Positions 16,612-25,315 are shown, numbered from the stretch's first letter. The stretch is 43,760 bases of DNA from Pseudomonas sp. SST3 (GCF_003325755.1 NZ_QORI02000030.1:1-43760), one strand, 5' to 3'. Program-made: numbers and translations. The notes: generated by a model from the letters alone, not told the origin.

Positions 16612-18162
16612 TTAAAAGATGGCATGGGCCTCGCGTCGCGCCCCCACGAGCCGTCGATACAGCCGGTTGTAGGGTTCGATCGCGTGGCGCCAGAAAAATC
16701 CGCTGCTCATCGCGCGACAGCGCATCGCGCTGAGCAGGTGCGGCGTCTGATGCACGGCCAATGCGCGCTCCACGGCTCGGCGGTAGCTCTGCGCAGTCGC
16801 TTCGTCAAACAGGAAGCCGGTCACGCCGTCGTCGATGCTGTCGGCAAGACCTCCCGTACGGTGGGCGATGGGCAGCGACGCGAAACGCTGGGCGTACATC
16901 TGGCTCAAGCCGCAGGGCTCGTAGCGGGATGGCATGAGGAGAAAGTCGCTGCCGGCGAACAACCGCCGGGCATCGGTTTCGTTGAAGCCGATATGCGCGC
17001 CGACTCGGCCGGGGAAGCGTTCAGTCAGCCGCCGCACTTGGTCTTCGATATGCGAATCGCCCCGCCCGAGGATCGCCAGTTGGCCACCGTGCGCGACAAT
17101 CGTTTCAGCCACCTCGATCGTCAGGTCGATGCCTTTCTGATGGGCCAATCGAGAGACCACGGCGAACAGCGGGCCGTCGCTGTGCTCCAGGTCGAACAGA
17201 TCGCGTACATGGGTCGCGTTGGCCTGCTTGCCGGCCCATTCCCGAGGGCCGAACTTGCTGATGAGATGCGAGCACTGCTGCGGCTCCCAGCTCTCGTCAA
17301 TTCCGTTCAGCAACCCGCTCAGTAACCCCTGACGCGCCTTCATTGCGAGAAATCCTTCCATGCCGCAACCAAACTCGGGCGTGGTGATCTCCCGCGCGTA
17401 GGTCGCGCTGACGGTGGTGACATGGTTGGCGTAGGCGATGCCGGCCTTGAGCAACGACAGTGCGCCATAGAACTCCATGCGCTCCGGGCTGCACGCTTCC
17501 TGCGGAATGCCCAGCGTCCGGCGCTGGCTCATGTCGATGTTGCCCTGATAGGCCAAATTGTGAATGGTGAAGACACTGGGCGTGCTCAATCCGCGCCAGC
17601 GCATATACGCAGGCGTCAGCCCGGTTGGCCAGTCATGCGCATGGACTAGATCAGGTGCCCAGCGAATGCAGGCAGTGCCTGCAGCGATATCCGCTGCGGC
17701 CATGCACAGGCGAGCGAAGCGCACCGGATTGTCCGGCCAGTCGTTACCCTGTTCATCGCCGTAAGGCAGCCCCTCGCGCTCGTAGAGTTCCGGGCAGATC
17801 AGCACATAGATGATCAAACCATCGGGCATGTCGAGACGCCCGATTCGGCAAGGTGGCAAGTCACTATGGGAGAGTACGCTGCCGACGATGCGGATCGGCT
17901 CGCCACACTGCATGACCTGCGTGTAACCGGGGATCAACACCCGTACGTCATGCAGATTACCCAACGCGCGGGGCAGGGCGGCCGAGACATCGGCGAGCCC
18001 GCCTGTCTTGACCAGATCGGTCAGTTCCGAGGTCACGAAGAGAATTTTCTTTTTGTCATCCTGGGTGCTACGAAGCTGCAATACCGGACGCTCGCCAGGC
18101 GTCGTCAGATGCTCGATTGCATTAAAGCGGACAGGCTGGGTGTTCACTGCAGCAATACTCAT
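16612..18162 (-). CDS. glgA: Glycogen synthase GlgA
   Basis: A 516-residue GT5 enzyme that adds glucose from ADP-glucose to alpha-1,4-glucan. The donor-binding motif KTGGL is at residues 52-56 (LVKTGGLADVSAALPRAL) and the C-terminal GT-B signature is PSRYEPCGLSQMYAQRF followed by RTGGLADSIDD. An N-terminal extension of about 38 residues precedes the usual ILFVTSEL start. The ATG at 18162 is chosen; a GTG at 18168 in frame is nearer to GGGGAAAA and is a real alternative. It is the first gene of the operon, so the promoter lies in 18163-18461. No glgC or glgB is in the window; donor supply is elsewhere or the enzyme uses another glucosyl donor. Confidence 0.95.
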   Translation of the reverse strand: MSIAAVNTQPVRFNAIEHLTTPGERPVLQLRSTQDDKKKILFVTSELTDLVKTGGLADVSAALPRALGNLHDVRVLIPGYTQVMQCGEPIRIVGSVLSHSDLPPCRIGRLDMPDGLIIYVLICPELYEREGLPYGDEQGNDWPDNPVRFARLCMAAADIAAGTACIRWAPDLVHAHDWPTGLTPAYMRWRGLSTPSVFTIHNLAYQGNIDMSQRRTLGIPQEACSPERMEFYGALSLLKAGIAYANHVTTVSATYAREITTPEFGCGMEGFLAMKARQGLLSGLLNGIDESWEPQQCSHLISKFGPREWAGKQANATHVRDLFDLEHSDGPLFAVVSRLAHQKGIDLTIEVAETIVAHGGQLAILGRGDSHIEDQVRRLTERFPGRVGAHIGFNETDARRLFAGSDFLLMPSRYEPCGLSQMYAQRFASLPIAHRTGGLADSIDDGVTGFLFDEATAQSYRRAVERALAVHQTPHLLSAMRCRAMSSGFFWRHAIEPYNRLYRRLVGARREAHAIF

Positions 18163-18461
18163 AAGCACATTTTCCCCAAATAACCGGCATCTGCGCCAAG
18201 CCGGCTATAAGCACGTTCGTTCCAAACAGCTCCCCTCGGGAAGCCGCAAACCATGAGCACGGCAAGAGTGATTTTTCTTATTTGGAGTCGCTTGTTTTGC
18301 GGAATAGAGCCACCCGGCCCTACCTTGAAAAAAGACCGACAAGCTGTGAATTAGTTCTCAGTTGTTGAAAGAGCCCATGGCCAGGAACTTTGCAGATCAG
18401 GTCCGGTTCCGAAAATTGAATCGAGCCGGATGTTTTTTCGTTGTTTTTCGGAGCCAAGATC
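18163..18461. promoter_or_regulatory. Divergent intergenic region, glgA operon / pncC-like gene
   Basis: About 300 bases separating the divergent glgA and amidase genes; both promoters should be here. It is AT-richer than its flanks at 18260-18300 and 18425-18450. Stress-sigma control is expected for this gene cluster in pseudomonads, but I could not fix one -10 element. No open frame of interest was found. Confidence 0.4.
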
Positions 18462-18962
18462 ATGCAAGACCTCGCTGAAATCGTGCGCTTTCTAAGCGAC
18501 AAGAAAATGAAGCTGACCACCGCCGAATCCTGCACCTGTGGCCTGATGGCTTCGCTTTTGGGTGATATCCCGGGTTGTGGTCGGGTGCTGGACAGCGGGT
18601 TTGTCGTGTACTCGCCAAAAGCAAAGAACCGGTTGCTTCATGTCAGTTTCGAAACCATCGAATCCTTCGGCCTGACCAGCGAAGAAGTTGCCACCGAGAT
18701 GGCCGTCGGTGCGCTGAATGCCAGCGTCGCGGACATCGCAATAGCCAACACTGGGGTTGCTGACGACAGCGAGGAGGACCCGGGCGGGACCCAGTGCTAC
18801 GCCTTTGCGCTGATGCAAGGAGAGCGCCAGGTCAGCATCAGCGAGACGGTGCAGTTCGAGGGTGACCGGGTGGAAGTCCGCAAGCAGGCCGCGCGCTATG
18901 GTCTCGAGCAGTTACCGAGCCGATATGAGCAGTTGTTGCGCAAGCTGCATGAGCGCGACTGA
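18462..18962 (+). CDS. CinA-like / PncC family nicotinamide-nucleotide amidase
   Basis: A 166-residue stand-alone CinA C-terminal domain protein. The family deamidates nicotinamide mononucleotide in the NAD salvage cycle. The active-site region TTAESCTCGLMASLLGDIPG (residues about 19-38) keeps the conserved AESCT, and the Tyr/Lys pair occurs in FVVYSPKAKNRLL. GVADDSEEDPGGTQCYAF corresponds to the usual GIAGPxGGxxxKPVG segment but is altered. Compared with the usual AESCTGG motif, one Gly is Cys. The ATG at 18462 is chosen because GGAG lies eight bases upstream. Its divergent position to the glycogen operon suggests it is part of the same stress neighbourhood. Amidase activity is likely but the divergent loop leaves doubt. 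Confidence 0.8.
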   Translation: MQDLAEIVRFLSDKKMKLTTAESCTCGLMASLLGDIPGCGRVLDSGFVVYSPKAKNRLLHVSFETIESFGLTSEEVATEMAVGALNASVADIAIANTGVADDSEEDPGGTQCYAFALMQGERQVSISETVQFEGDRVEVRKQAARYGLEQLPSRYEQLLRKLHERD

Positions 18963-19058
18963 ACGACACCGGCCCGAGCAGCGCACCAGAAGGTAGCGGC
19001 CGGCCGCGCTATGCACCGGATGGCAGCTCCGCATTTGCAGGTTGCCTCGCCGGTACGA

Positions 19059-20222
19059 TCAGACCGGCGGCTGGCGCTCTGGCTCCACATGGTCCGGCAC
19101 GGATTTGTCGATGCTTGGCTTCTGGCCAACGTTCAGGTCCGCACGCAGCTGTGGCAGGCATTGAGGGTATTGCCGTTGGATGAACCCGATAAGCTTTTCG
19201 CGCACATGGCAGCGCAGGTCCCAATTACGCGATGAATCGGGGGAGCTGACGAGGACCCGCAGCTGGATGGATTTTTCGCTGGTTTCCGTCACCTGCAGGA
19301 CGATGACCCGACCGTCCCATAGCTCCGGCACGTCGTGGCAAAGCCTGCGTAGCTCTTCGCGCAACGGCTCCAGCGGTAACGAGTAATCGACCCAGAAGAA
19401 CACCGAACCGATGATGCTGGAGTTGCGCCGCGTCCAGTTCTGGAAGGGTTTTTCAATGAAGTACTGCAACGGCACCACCAAGCGGCGGTCATCCCAGATG
19501 CGCACGATGACGTAGGTACCGGTGATTTCCTCGATACGGCCCCATTCGTTTTCGACGATCACCACATCATCCAGCCGGATAGGTTGAGTGATCGCAATCT
19601 GTATGCCGGCGATCAGGTTGGCGAGCACGGGGCGAGCCGCGAAACCGACGGCCAGGCCGGCGAGTCCCGCCGAGGCGAGCAGGCTGGCACCGAACTGGCG
19701 GGCCGCCGGGAAGGTCATCAGCATGCCGGCAACGCCGATCACCAGAACGAAGAAGCCCAGCGTACGCAGCAGTACCCGCGATTGGGTCTGGATCTGTCGG
19801 GCCCGCAGGTTGTCGATGATATCGACAGGGTTCTTCAGCCGTACCGCATGTTCGACCCCGCGCAACAGGCGCAACGCCAGCCAGGTGAAGCAGCCGATGA
19901 TCAAAAGGGTGGTGACGCGTCGTGCCGTCCCAATCAGTGCAAGCTCATCGCTGGCCGCCGCTAGCACGGCTTGCAAGCCAAGCAGCGGCAGCAATAGCCG
20001 GATGGGTTTTTCCAGCTGCTCGGAGACGGCCTTGGTGAGAAGAAAGCCCCGGCCCAGCCGTAGCATCACTGCCGTCAGCACCCGGCTGAACACGCTCAAC
20101 AGCACCACCACGAAGGCTGCAGCCAGCAATGTGCGTAATGCGGGCTCGGTTATGTAACGCTCCCATTGCAGGAGAAATCCGAAGGTTTCGATATGCCAGC
20201 TCCGCCTTGATGACTGCAGCAA
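19059..20222 (-). CDS. MscS-type mechanosensitive ion channel family protein
   Basis: A roughly 387-residue inner-membrane protein. Several hydrophobic segments occur at about residues 27-48, 70-90, 100-118, 148-166 and 180-215, the last being the pore-like helix ASAGLAGLAVGFAARPVLAN. It is followed by the MscS beta domain (PIRLDDVVIVENEWGRIEEI, then VRIWDDRRLVVPLQYF). The cytoplasmic C-terminal region ends in a polar tail. Such channels release solutes under hypo-osmotic shock, which fits a neighbourhood of trehalose genes. The start is uncertain: no ATG exists near the N-terminus; TTG at 20222 is the first candidate and other non-ATG codons after AAGGCGGAG (near 20195) are possible. Confidence 0.85.
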   Translation of the reverse strand: MLQSSRRSWHIETFGFLLQWERYITEPALRTLLAAAFVVVLLSVFSRVLTAVMLRLGRGFLLTKAVSEQLEKPIRLLLPLLGLQAVLAAASDELALIGTARRVTTLLIIGCFTWLALRLLRGVEHAVRLKNPVDIIDNLRARQIQTQSRVLLRTLGFFVLVIGVAGMLMTFPAARQFGASLLASAGLAGLAVGFAARPVLANLIAGIQIAITQPIRLDDVVIVENEWGRIEEITGTYVIVRIWDDRRLVVPLQYFIEKPFQNWTRRNSSIIGSVFFWVDYSLPLEPLREELRRLCHDVPELWDGRVIVLQVTETSEKSIQLRVLVSSPDSSRNWDLRCHVREKLIGFIQRQYPQCLPQLRADLNVGQKPSIDKSVPDHVEPERQPPV

Positions 20223-20305
20223 ATGACTGGTCGAGGCTTCGCAAGTTCACGCCCGAGGTGCTATCAGTCGGATGCGCGGAACTCCCCGCTGCAGTCCGTT
20301 TCACA

Positions 20306-20336
20306 TTGACAAGAGGTGTAAATCTGAGCGCTATCC
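20306..20336 (+). promoter_or_regulatory. Putative promoter of the DUF892 gene
   Basis: A perfect TTGACA at 20306-20311 is followed, after 17-19 bases, by GCGCTATCC around 20328-20336. The second part resembles the extended -10 region of stress-sigma promoters (C-T-A-T-A/C-C). It lies about 20 bases before the ribosome site of the DUF892 gene. Seen by eye only. Confidence 0.4.
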
Positions 20337-20355
20337 AAATGACGGGAGAGACGAA

Positions 20356-20886
20356 ATGCAAAGTGCACAAACCGGTAATGATGTCCGTGTCGAACGCTTG
20401 ATCGAATGGTTGCGTGATGCTCATGCAATGGAAGCGCAGGCCGAGTCCATGCTCAACAAGCAGGCCAGCCGCATCGAGCACTATCCGGAGCTAAAGGCGC
20501 GTATCGAACAGCACATCACCGAAACCCAGAACCAGGCGAAGTTGATCGAAACCTGCCTGCAGCGGTACGACAAGTCCTATTCAGGCTTCAAGGATCTGGG
20601 TGGCAAGATGATGGCGATGGGACAGGCCATGGGCGGAATGATGGTCAATGACGAAATAGTCAAAGGCGCGCAGATGGGCTACGTCTTCGAGAACCTGGAG
20701 ATCGCCTCCTATGAAATCCTCATCGCCGCCGCCAAGGCCGTCGGTGATACTCAGACCGAAGAGGTCTGCACCCGCATTCTGGCGGAAGAGGTCGCCATGG
20801 CCGACTGGATGCGCAGCCACCTCGCGGAATTGACTCAAGCCTATCTGACCCGTGCGCAAGCGCCGAATACCGAGGCCAAGCGCTGA
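20356..20886 (+). CDS. Ferritin-like DUF892 (YciF/YciE-like) protein
   Basis: A 176-residue, almost all-helical protein of the DUF892 ferritin-like family. It has the expected four-helix pattern: RVERLIEWLRDAHAMEAQAE, then RIEHYPELKARIEQHITETQ, a Gly/Met-rich stretch (KMMAMGQAMGGMMVND), then YEILIAAAKAVGD and RILAEEVAMADWMRSHL. Glu and His residues at the family's metal-binding positions are present (HAMEAQ, EQHITE, EEVAMAD). The ATG at 20356 is preceded by GGGAGAG. DUF892 genes are typically induced by osmotic and general stress through sigma S. Biochemical role not settled; an oxygen- or metal-binding role is assumed from the fold. Confidence 0.87.
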   Translation: MQSAQTGNDVRVERLIEWLRDAHAMEAQAESMLNKQASRIEHYPELKARIEQHITETQNQAKLIETCLQRYDKSYSGFKDLGGKMMAMGQAMGGMMVNDEIVKGAQMGYVFENLEIASYEILIAAAKAVGDTQTEEVCTRILAEEVAMADWMRSHLAELTQAYLTRAQAPNTEAKR

Positions 20887-20923
20887 GCAAGCCAGGTGAT
20901 GGCCGGGCGGAGCGAATGCTGAG

Positions 20924-21205
20924 TTACCGTTCGGCCACTTTTGCCGGAAGCGAGTTGTTCATCAGGCCGCCACGAGTCGCGTATAGCTCGAAACGCAGCT
21001 CCTGGGCGAGCCGTACCAGGTTGGCTGCATCGCGGCACTGATCATCGGTGATGCCGAACACGGTCAATTCTTCACCGTCCAGATGTTCTTCGTAAAGTCG
21101 GACAGTGACGCGGCTGTCTTCCTGGGCATGACAATCGCAGCGGAACGGATGAAGGTAGTTGCGGAGGATGTTCTCTATCGTCAGCAGAGGTAGCCGTGAA
21201 GCCAT
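20924..21205 (-). CDS. DUF1652 family small protein
   Basis: A 93-residue protein of the pseudomonad DUF1652 family: an N-terminal LLTIENILRNYLHPFRCDCH with paired cysteines, a beta-rich VTVRLYEEHLDGEELTVFGI core, and a C-terminal helix ANLVRLAQELRFEL. The ATG at 21205 is preferred over an upstream in-frame start at 21289 because GGGAGGAAGG, an excellent ribosome site, lies three bases before it. Convergent with the DUF892 gene (37 bases apart). Function unknown; members are often near stress and NHEJ genes in Pseudomonas by my recollection. Confidence 0.82.
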   Translation of the reverse strand: MASRLPLLTIENILRNYLHPFRCDCHAQEDSRVTVRLYEEHLDGEELTVFGITDDQCRDAANLVRLAQELRFELYATRGGLMNNSLPAKVAER

Positions 21206-21471
21206 GATCCTTCCTCCCATCGTGTGTCCGGATTCAGCGAGGCGTCTCGCAGCCAGGTGCCGCAGCTTTATACGCACGGCATCGTTCAACGCTAGCAGGA
21301 CCTGCCTCGTTGTAAATACCGTTTTGCCACCGCTCGGCAGAACGCCGCCTGCCTCGTGAGCCCTGGCGTGATACCTGCCTTAGGGTTTCGGGGCGCCGGC
21401 AGCGCGATATTGGCCAGCCCACGGGGCTTTCCGGCTCGTTCGAGCCGCTCGCGCCATACGGAGCCTTCGCC

Positions 21472-24027
21472 ATGGCCCTTGACGAATACAACCGAAAACG
21501 TGATTTCGCCGCGACTCCCGAGCCCGGTGGTGAGGCGAAGGTGGCCCGCAAGCGCGGGGACCGGCAAGTGTTGCAGTACTGCATCCAGAAGCACGATGCC
21601 ACAAGGTTGCACTACGACTTCCGCCTCGAACTCGACGGTACGCTGAAGAGCTGGGCGGTGCCCAAGGGACCGTCGCTCGATCCCAAGTCGCGCCGGCTCG
21701 CCGTGCACGTCGAAGACCATCCGCTGGAGTACGCGACCTTCGAAGGCACCATTCCGGCAGGCCATTACGGCGCGGGTGATGTGATCGTCTGGGATCGCGG
21801 CATCTGGATTCCGCAGGGCGATCCGCAGGAGGGTTATCGCAAGGGCAAACTCAAGTTCGCGCTGGAAGGCGAAAAGCTAAGCGGCACGTGGAATCTGGTG
21901 CGCACTCGCATGGAGGGCGGCAAGGAGCAATGGTTTCTGATCAAGTCCAACGACGAAGCCGCGCGGCCCGAGCGGGAGTACGACATCGTCACGGAACAAC
22001 CGGACAGCGTGCTCAGCGATCGCACGCTGATACCCCGCAAGCGCGGCAAGGCAAAGCTTGAAGTCGATGCCAAGCCGGTCAAGACGCCCGCGGCCCGCAG
22101 CCGCAAGAAAGAGGCGTCGGCGACACTTTCCGGGGCCAAGCCCGCTCCGCTGCCGGAGAGCCTCAAACCGCAGCTAGCAACCCTGGTCGAGTCGGTGCCC
22201 GACGGGGATTGGCGTTACGAGGTCAAGTTCGACGGCTACCGGATCATGGCGAGAATCGATTCAGGCAAGGTGCAGCTATTTACCCGCAACGGCCATGACT
22301 GGACGGCAAAGATGCCGCAGCAAGCCGAAGCACTGGCCGCGCTCGGGCTGGAGTCCGCCTGGCTCGATGGCGAGGTGGTGGTGCCGAACGAAGAGGGCAC
22401 CCCCGACTTTCAAGCGCTGCAGAACGCCTTTGAAATCGGGCGCAGTGGCACCATCGTCTATTACCTGTTCGATCTGCCGTATCTGAACGGCCTGGATTTG
22501 CGGCAAGTCCCGCTGGAAGAACGCCGCGCTGCTCTGGGCCAGTTACTGGAGACCAACGACAACGAGCTCTTGCGCTTTTCCGCCGATTTTACAGAGCACC
22601 CGGAAAGTATTCTGGAAAGCGCCTGCCAGATGAAGCTTGAGGGATTGATTGGTAAGCGCGCAGGCAGCACCTATGTCTCCAAACGCAGCAATAGCTGGGT
22701 GAAGATCAAGTGCAAGAACCGCCAGGAGTTCATCATTGTTGGTTTCACAGATCCCAAGGGCGCGCGCACCGGTTTTGGCGCCCTGCTGCTGGGCTTGCAC
22801 AACGATAAGGGTGAACTGCATTACGCCGGCAAGGTTGGCACCGGCTTCAACCAGGCGACGCTGAAAAGCCTGCATACCAAGCTCAAATCGCTGGAAGTCG
22901 ACAAGAGCCCGCTGGCTAAGGCACCACCCGCTGCGGATGTACGAGGGGCGCATTGGCTCAAGCCGGAACTGATGTGCGAAGTCGCCTTCGCTGAAATGAC
23001 CCGACAGGGCGTGATCCGTCATTCCGTGTTTCATGGGCTGCGTTCCGACAAGCCCGCCCAAGCGATTACCCACGAGCGCCCCGGCAAAGCGGCCAAGGCT
23101 TCGACAGGCAGGCCCACGGCCAGCGCAGCGAACAGTCTCGGTGGCAAGATCAAGATCTCCAATCCGGAGCGCATCATCGACAAATCCATCGGAGCCACGA
23201 AGATGGAGCTGGCCCGTTTCTACGCCGAAGTGGCGCCTTGGGCCTTACCGCACCTGCGTCACCGGCCACTGGCGCTGGTGCGCGCCCCGGAAGGCATCGA
23301 TGGCGAGCTGTTCTTCCAGAAACACACCGAGAAGCTGAGCATCCCGCACATTACTCAGCTGGACACTGCATTGTTTCCGAAGCATGCCGCGCTGATGACC
23401 ATCGACACGGCGGAAGCGCTGGTCAGCGCAGCCCAGATGGGCACCATCGAGTTACACACCTGGAATGCGGTGGCGCCGGTGCTCGATCATCCAGACCGCT
23501 TTGTGCTGGACCTCGACCCCGATCCAGCGCTGCCGTGGAAACGCATGATCGAGGCGACCCAGCTGACCCAGACCCTGCTGGATGAGATCGGTCTGCAGTC
23601 GTTCCTCAAGACCAGCGGCGGCAAAGGACTGCATATTCTGGTGCCGCTGGAGCCAATCCACAGCTGGCACGAGGTGAAGGCGTTCAGTCAGGCCATTGCG
23701 CAATACATGGCGAAGCTTCTGCCGCAGCATTTCTCGGCAGTAAGCGGCCCTAAGAACCGCGTTGGACGGATATTCATCGACTATCTGCGTAACAGCCAGG
23801 GAGCCAGCACCGTTGCGGCTTACTCAGTGCGGGCACGCGAAGGGCTTGGCGTGTCGGTGCCGATTCATCGGGATGAGCTCAGTGATCTCAAGGGGGCGAA
23901 TCTCTGGACCATCCGCAATCTCATCCCGCGCCTGGAGGAGCAGGGTGATTACGCCCCCTGGGCCGGTATCGACGAGACGGGGCAGACGATCACGGCGGAC
24001 ATGCGTGAGCGGCTGGGCATGAAATGA
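21472..24027 (+). CDS. ligD: ATP-dependent DNA ligase LigD (PE-LIG-POL)
   Basis: An 851-residue three-domain enzyme of bacterial non-homologous end joining. Domains in order: 3'-phosphoesterase (about residues 20-190; LHYDFRLELDGTLKSWAVPK, HVEDHPLEYATFEGTIPAGHYG), ATP-dependent ligase (about 220-530; nucleotidyl lysine in YEVKFDGYRIMARID, and EGLIGKRAGSTY), and primase/polymerase (about 558-851; LVRAPEGIDGELFFQKH and the metal-binding FVLDLDPDPALPWKRM). A Lys/Ala-rich linker joins PE to LIG. The ATG at 21472 is the natural start. No ku gene is in the window, though its partner would be expected. It is followed at once by a decayed porin fragment. Confidence 0.96.
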   Translation: MALDEYNRKRDFAATPEPGGEAKVARKRGDRQVLQYCIQKHDATRLHYDFRLELDGTLKSWAVPKGPSLDPKSRRLAVHVEDHPLEYATFEGTIPAGHYGAGDVIVWDRGIWIPQGDPQEGYRKGKLKFALEGEKLSGTWNLVRTRMEGGKEQWFLIKSNDEAARPEREYDIVTEQPDSVLSDRTLIPRKRGKAKLEVDAKPVKTPAARSRKKEASATLSGAKPAPLPESLKPQLATLVESVPDGDWRYEVKFDGYRIMARIDSGKVQLFTRNGHDWTAKMPQQAEALAALGLESAWLDGEVVVPNEEGTPDFQALQNAFEIGRSGTIVYYLFDLPYLNGLDLRQVPLEERRAALGQLLETNDNELLRFSADFTEHPESILESACQMKLEGLIGKRAGSTYVSKRSNSWVKIKCKNRQEFIIVGFTDPKGARTGFGALLLGLHNDKGELHYAGKVGTGFNQATLKSLHTKLKSLEVDKSPLAKAPPAADVRGAHWLKPELMCEVAFAEMTRQGVIRHSVFHGLRSDKPAQAITHERPGKAAKASTGRPTASAANSLGGKIKISNPERIIDKSIGATKMELARFYAEVAPWALPHLRHRPLALVRAPEGIDGELFFQKHTEKLSIPHITQLDTALFPKHAALMTIDTAEALVSAAQMGTIELHTWNAVAPVLDHPDRFVLDLDPDPALPWKRMIEATQLTQTLLDEIGLQSFLKTSGGKGLHILVPLEPIHSWHEVKAFSQAIAQYMAKLLPQHFSAVSGPKNRVGRIFIDYLRNSQGASTVAAYSVRAREGLGVSVPIHRDELSDLKGANLWTIRNLIPRLEEQGDYAPWAGIDETGQTITADMRERLGMK

Positions 24028-24030
24028 TCG

Positions 24031-24363
24031 GTCAGTTTACGTACTGGTAGAGCGGCGACAGCATCTACTTGGACAACGCCCAGCAATACTCGGACTTCAA
24101 CGGCCCGAACGAGAAACCCTAAAAACTGCACTACGGATATAACTTCGCCGAGCTGGGCCTGCCGGGCCTGAGCACCTCGGTGGCGTATTCGCGGGGCGAA
24201 TTGGACCTCACCAAGGTCGATCCGAATAGCCCAGGCTACAGGCCGGCGGGGCGAGCACGCCACGCATTGGGAACGCGACCTGGACGTCAGACACGTGGCC
24301 CAGGAAGGCCACGCGAACAATCGCTTCCTTTTGATCCGGCCGTTCGTCACTTCACGCCGTTAA
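24031..24363 (+). pseudogene. Remnant of an OprD-family outer-membrane porin gene
   Basis: Read from 24033 the frame gives QFTYW-stop-SGDSIYLDNAQQYSDFNGP, [26 protein letters not shown] and [17 protein letters not shown], which is the C-terminal third of an OprD-type substrate-specific porin. Stops occur at 24048 (TAG) and 24120 (TAA). Near 24240-24250 the frame shifts, after which [19 protein letters not shown] continues the same family pattern to a TAA at 24361. The N-terminal two thirds and the last strand are missing. This is a decayed fragment starting a few bases after the ligD stop, so a deletion or insertion event joined the two. Confidence 0.8.
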
Positions 24364-24796
24364 GTTGTTACAAAATGGAGCTAATCCTTTTTCTCTTGGA
24401 ACCTTGAAAAGAACTAATTGTCACGTACCACTTTTTTGCTCTTGTCCCAGATCGGGGCGACCCGCCAACTCCAACGCTAGACATCGATCCATCGTAAATA
24501 GCCACGTTTTACATAAGGTTACTGGTGCGGCTCGGGCTGTTAGCCAGGTGGAACGGGTGGATGCGCGAGACCGCCAGCGTGATTAATCTGAATATCCTAC
24601 GTTGTAAAAAATCGCCGAAACAATCCACGATCTAATCGCCCCACTGCTTCAGGCTGTTCCCGGTTATTTATTTCGGGGCTTGCACCGTATTAAAAAGCTT
24701 GCATAGTTATATCCAAGGCAAACGATGACGAGTGCTAAAAGCGCCAAACTGATGGCGCATTAGAATCAGATGCTTATCAAACCGTGGATGTTGGTT
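24364..24796. other. Leader region upstream of the exopolysaccharide locus
   Basis: About 430 bases with no convincing gene and lower GC than ligD. It separates the porin remnant from the antiterminator gene and should hold the promoter and 5' leader of the exopolysaccharide operon. Short plus-strand open frames here have no recognisable content. Confidence 0.45.
24680..24707 (+). promoter_or_regulatory. Putative sigma-70 promoter for the rfaH-like gene
   Basis: TTGCAC at 24680-24685, a 16-base spacer, then CATAGT at 24702-24707. Four of six bases match each consensus element in the -10 and five of six in the -35. It lies about 90 bases before the start codon of the antiterminator gene, in AT-rich sequence. 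By-eye call. Confidence 0.35.
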
Positions 24797-25315
24797 ATGT
24801 CGAAGAATCCACAATTGCTTGGTAGTGCCTGGTTTTTAGTTCATTGCAAATCCAGGCAAGAGTTTCGGGCGTTGGAAAACCTGACCGAGCAGGGATACGT
24901 TTGTTATCTCCCGACCATTCGCGCCGGAAAAACATCGAGTGCTGGAATTTATTTAGCGGACAAGCCGGAACGGGCTCTATTCCCTGGCTACTTGTTTGTT
25001 CGCCTCTCTCCTGACTCCAACTGGCATAGCCTACGCTGTACTCGTGGTGTGCTTCGGATCGTTGGGTTCAATAACAAACCCTATCCGATAGGGAATGAAC
25101 TCATTGAACAGATCAAGAACCGTTGCAAGGGGTATAGGCCGCTCGCGCCCGGTGAGAAGGTTCAGGTGAGGATTGGACCGAATGCGGGTATTGATGCGAT
25201 TTTTTTAACAGCGAACGGATCGGAGCGCGCGGTATTGTTATTAAAACTGCTCAATCAGGAGTGTCGCCTGATCGTTTCAAGCACAACGATTGAACCCGTT
25301 CCTTTTTCATATTAA
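24797..25315 (+). CDS. RfaH/NusG-like transcription antitermination protein
   Basis: A 172-residue NusG paralogue. The NGN domain opens with SAWFLVHCKSRQEFRALENL, and LFPGYLFVRLSPDSNWHSLR is the conserved NGN core; the C-terminal part holds a KOW-like segment (LAPGEKVQVRIGPNAGIDAI). Such proteins ride RNA polymerase and suppress pausing and termination in long operons. RfaH needs an ops DNA element, and an ops-like sequence is found just downstream, before wza. Start assignment is uncertain: ATG 24797, 24788 or 24770 are all in frame and none has a strong ribosome site. Being the first gene of the locus it most likely controls the genes behind it, as do the operon-linked specialised NusG paralogues known for other polysaccharide loci. 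Confidence 0.85.
   Translation: MSKNPQLLGSAWFLVHCKSRQEFRALENLTEQGYVCYLPTIRAGKTSSAGIYLADKPERALFPGYLFVRLSPDSNWHSLRCTRGVLRIVGFNNKPYPIGNELIEQIKNRCKGYRPLAPGEKVQVRIGPNAGIDAIFLTANGSERAVLLLKLLNQECRLIVSSTTIEPVPFSY

Noticed and set aside
18996..19007. Perfect palindrome GCGGCCGGCCGC between two convergent genes
   Set aside because: No loop and no T tract, so not a convincing terminator; a GC-rich 12-base palindrome is not rare in such DNA.
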